This document shows positions 61,378 to 64,000 of a stretch of 64,000 nucleotides of DNA, piece by piece. The stretch is from CAZBDU01 sp964490725 (GTDB taxonomy: Bacteria > Spirochaetota > Spirochaetia > SZUA-6 > DRHE01). A program made the position numbers and the translations under genes. The DNA lies in the NCBI GenBank assembly GCA_964490725.1, contig CAZBDU010000001.1, positions 1 to 64,000 on the forward strand, in the 5' to 3' direction. Positions within the stretch are counted from its first letter, which is position 1; every line of letters starts with the position of its first letter. The notes below the pieces were generated by a model, which was not told the origin of the DNA, searched no databases, and was given only the letters and a program-made list of their open reading frames with translations.

Positions 61378-64000
61378 TCACGGCCGGGCGCGCAGCACCA
61401 GGCCGCGGTATTCCTCGCGGAACCCGTAGGCGAGCAGAGCCTCCCGGTAGGGGCTGCTCCGCGCAGCCAGGCCGTTGACGGTCTGCACGAGCACGTGGTT
61501 CCAGGGATCGAAGTCGCGCTCCAGATGCTCCCGAAACACGGACAGGGCCGGGACGACGTTCTGGTCCTCCGGCGGCACCAGAAACTCCAGGCGGGCCCCG
61601 CGCCGCCTGGACACCAGCACGAGGCGGGAGCCGCGATAGACCAGGTGGCTGGAGGCCAGACGCGGCGGCAGGGTGCGGTCCTCCAGGCCCAGGCCGCAGA
61701 CGGAAGCCGGGTCTGCCGCGCACACCCAGTACAGGCACTCCTCCGGCAGCCTCTCCAGCGAGCCCAGCAGCCGCGAGGCGATGAACTGGAGGCCCGGAAG
61801 GCCCTCGAAGAAGAAGCCGCCGCTGACCTCCCCGGCCAGCTCCATGCGGCGAAGGGTGCGGAAAAGCACCCCCCAGCGCAGCGCGGGCAGCTCCCGCTGC
61901 AGCAGCTCCCGGAACAGAACCCCGTAGCGGTCCAGAAGCTGGCGCACCCTGTCCCGGTTAAGCTCCTCCGCCTCCAGCGGGTCGCCTCCCCCGGACCCTC
62001 CCTGCAGGGCGAACCACCGCCCACCCGCGGCCCCCGCGCCCCGCCAGCGCTCCGTCCCCCACCGCCTGCGCGGCCTGACCGGGCGGGGCGGCTCGAAATC
62101 GTTCTGCGCCGCCCGCCGCAGCGCCTGGAAGCCCTCGGCGGAAAGCCCGCCCCGCCAGACCTGCTCCCACAGGCGCTGCGCCAGCTCCCCGGCGTGCAAT
62201 CCGGTGTGCTCCTTCAGCTCCCAGAGATCGAAGCGCCCTCTGAGGCTGGGAAGAAGGGCGGCCGCCCCCTCGCCCTGACGCGTGCGGACCGGGAAGAGCT
62301 CGAGGTCGGGCGCCAGGCAGAGGCTCACCCGCCGCCGCCCGCAGCCGAACCACAGCAGATCGCTTTCCTGAAAGAGCCGGTCCAGCCAGGCGGTGCGGTA
62401 GGCCAGAAGGCGCGCCGGCAGCAGCTCGCCCTCCCACAGCTCCACCGGAAGCGGACAGCCGAAAAGCCTCGACAGCGCCTCCCGCAGCGCCTCGGGCTCT
62501 CTCCGCGGGGCGCACAGACCCTGCACGCTGGCCAGGAACAGGCTCAGCTGCTCCCTGGGCCGCGCACGGACCGCGGCTCTGCGGCGCCTCAGCCGCCGCA
62601 GGAGGATCTCCAGGCTCCCCGCGTCGCAGAGCTGTGCCTCTTCGCTTCCCGCCAGCAGCCGGTCCTGCACCACCCGCCGGGCGCGCAGCGACTCCCGCAG
62701 CAGGCCCAAGAGCTCCGCCTCCTCAAGGCCGAACACCGAAGCCGCGAAAGCCGGTGGCACCGGCCCGTAGAAGCGCAGCCACTCCTCCACGACCGCGCCC
62801 GCCCCCGCCGAGGCCCGCTGGGGGATCGCCTCCGCGGCGGGCGCACCGGCAGGCCCTGAGGAGGCTGGGCGCCGCAGCCGCAGCGCCATCTCCGCCGGCC
62901 CTTCCCCCTCCGCCTCCTCCCCGGCCGGCTCCGCGCCGAAAGCCCGCAGGATCCGGGGCAGCGCCTCCCTGGCGGCCACGACCCACCGCGTGGCTCCCGG
63001 AAACCGCAGGCGCACCAGGGCGCCGGTCAGCGCCGCCAGGAGCTCCTCCCGATTCAGGGGCCCGTCGCGCTCCACGGCCTGGAGCAGACGCTCCCACTCC
63101 TCGCCGCTCACCAACACCCGCTCGCGCACCAGATCGAGCACCTCCCGGGGCTCCCCAGGCGCATACCCGGAGGCGGTGCGCTGCAGCCGCTCCTCCAGCT
63201 CGCCCACCAGCTCCACCTCCAACCTGGGCAGCAGCCGCCCTTCCCCCGAGGCCAGCAGCTCCTGGAAGAGGTCCCCCGGCAGGCCTGCCTGCGCCCGGGC
63301 CCCGGGCGCGTCCCCGGCGTACACGTGGCTTCCGGTCTGCTGCCACACCAGGGTGCGGGCGAAGGCGGACGGCCGGGGGCTTTCCACCTCGGTCCAGCGG
63401 ATGCTGCCGCAGGCCACCTCCTCCAGCAGCTCCTTCAGGGACGGCAGATCCAGCTCCTCGTGCAGGCACCCGCGCCAGCTCTCCAGCACGATGGGGAAGT
63501 CCTCGTAGCCGCGCACCGCCTCCAGCAGGCGCCTGGCCCGCTGCCGGGTGAGCCACAGAGGCACCCTGGTTCCGGGTCCGGAGCGGGGCAGCAGCAGGGC
63601 ACGCCCGGCGTTCTCGCGGAAGTGGGCGCCGAACAGGGCGCTGCCGCCCAGGGTGCGGCGCAGGCGGTCCTCCATTCGCGCCGGGTCGGCCAGGCCCAAC
63701 AGCTCCGCCGCCGGCGGGACGGCGCGGGCCACGATCAGGAGGCCGGCGTTGTCGGCGAACACCTCCGGGCGCTCCCCAAAGCGCTCTTCCCAGGCCGCCT
63801 CCAGCACCAGGGCGAAGGCCCGGTTCACCCGCGCCCCCCACAGGGCGTGCACCACCACGCGAGCCAAGCCCGTCGGCTCCGCCGCCCGGCCCGGGGAGGG
63901 CAGCTGCTCCACCAGCAGGTGGTGACGGTGCGGGAGCTCTGCGCCCGTATCCGTGCGCTGGCGCTCCAGGTACTCCACCAGCTGCTCCGCCGCCGGCGGC
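61378..64000 (-). CDS. Lhr-type large helicase, C-terminal part (truncated by window edge)
   Basis: At least 873 codons; the frame is open through the right edge, so the N-terminal RecA-like helicase domains lie outside. The visible part starts in a DEAD/H-associated region (RHHLLVEQLPSPGRAAEP, VVVHALWGARVNRAFALVLEAAWEERFG, ADNAGLLIVAR) and continues with long Arg/Leu/Glu-rich winged-helix-like segments of Lhr-family proteins. Lhr helicases act in DNA repair. No helicase motifs are visible here, so the call depends on the associated domain. Confidence 0.78.
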   Translation of the reverse strand, partial: PPAAEQLVEYLERQRTDTGAELPHRHHLLVEQLPSPGRAAEPTGLARVVVHALWGARVNRAFALVLEAAWEERFGERPEVFADNAGLLIVARAVPPAAELLGLADPARMEDRLRRTLGGSALFGAHFRENAGRALLLPRSGPGTRVPLWLTRQRARRLLEAVRGYEDFPIVLESWRGCLHEELDLPSLKELLEEVACGSIRWTEVESPRPSAFARTLVWQQTGSHVYAGDAPGARAQAGLPGDLFQELLASGEGRLLPRLEVELVGELEERLQRTASGYAPGEPREVLDLVRERVLVSGEEWERLLQAVERDGPLNREELLAALTGALVRLRFPGATRWVVAAREALPRILRAFGAEPAGEEAEGEGPAEMALRLRRPASSGPAGAPAAEAIPQRASAGAGAVVEEWLRFYGPVPPAFAASVFGLEEAELLGLLRESLRARRVVQDRLLAGSEEAQLCDAGSLEILLRRLRRRRAAVRARPREQLSLFLASVQGLCAPRREPEALREALSRLFGCPLPVELWEGELLPARLLAYRTAWLDRLFQESDLLWFGCGRRRVSLCLAPDLELFPVRTRQGEGAAALLPSLRGRFDLWELKEHTGLHAGELAQRLWEQVWRGGLSAEGFQALRRAAQNDFEPPRPVRPRRRWGTERWRGAGAAGGRWFALQGGSGGGDPLEAEELNRDRVRQLLDRYGVLFRELLQRELPALRWGVLFRTLRRMELAGEVSGGFFFEGLPGLQFIASRLLGSLERLPEECLYWVCAADPASVCGLGLEDRTLPPRLASSHLVYRGSRLVLVSRRRGARLEFLVPPEDQNVVPALSVFREHLERDFDPWNHVLVQTVNGLAARSSPYREALLAYGFREEYRGLVLRARP

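Overview
The window is a high-GC bacterial chromosome segment, mostly well above 60% G+C by eye. It has a Gram-negative envelope: a TolC/RND/adaptor efflux operon, RlpA, an OM beta-barrel and Lol-like lipoprotein trafficking genes. A class I lysyl-tRNA synthetase, lysine 2,3-aminomutase, and a LolD/two-FtsX/LolA-like/beta-barrel operon together suggest a free-living, probably anaerobic member of Spirochaetota. This is an inference from gene content; no rRNA is present to test it.

Layout. 0-14.4 kb is host chromosome: an autoregulated tetR-adaptor-RND-tolC operon (minus), an unknown 587-aa protein, glutamine-dependent NAD+ synthetase, a degenerate SDR, an RNase D-like exonuclease, a [2Fe-2S]/ASKHA corrinoid-activation protein and a lipoprotein. 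14.35-29.6 kb is a mosaic island with visibly lower GC, ending in a tyrosine integrase beside tRNA-Arg(CCU). It carries (i) a minus-strand AT-rich operon of a small helical protein, a metallopeptidase-dCTP-deaminase fusion, a three-helix membrane protein and a tiny basic protein; (ii) a divergent plus-strand operon of two GHKL ATPases and a DUF4338 (DruA-like) protein; (iii) phage-satellite-like genes: a Cys-rich small protein, a terminase-small-subunit-like protein, a TubC_N protein, a D5-type ATPase and the integrase. Modules (i) and (ii) are the best candidates for undescribed antiphage systems.

29.8-64 kb is host again: cutA, rlpA, lysK-rpiA; a minus-strand sugar/lysine cluster (PfkB kinase, GH1, kamA, ATP-grasp, GNAT); a TIGR00266 protein with a GNAT-histone-deacetylase fusion; the Lol-like export operon; a DUF763 protein ending in a clamp-binding-like motif; lhgO behind a short leader ORF; a second lipoprotein of the 13.6-kb type; tldD/pmbA with a GspE_N-like mini-protein; a URO-D-like methyltransferase; a FemAB-like protein; quinone oxidoreductase; two cyclic-di-GMP enzymes; and the C-terminal part of an Lhr-type helicase running off the right edge.

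A recurring feature is that many host genes have a good sigma70-type -10 box only 6-10 bases before the start codon and no Shine-Dalgarno, predicting leaderless or near-leaderless mRNAs. Convergent gene pairs are separated by strong GC hairpins without T-tracts. All promoter, hairpin and start-site calls are by eye.
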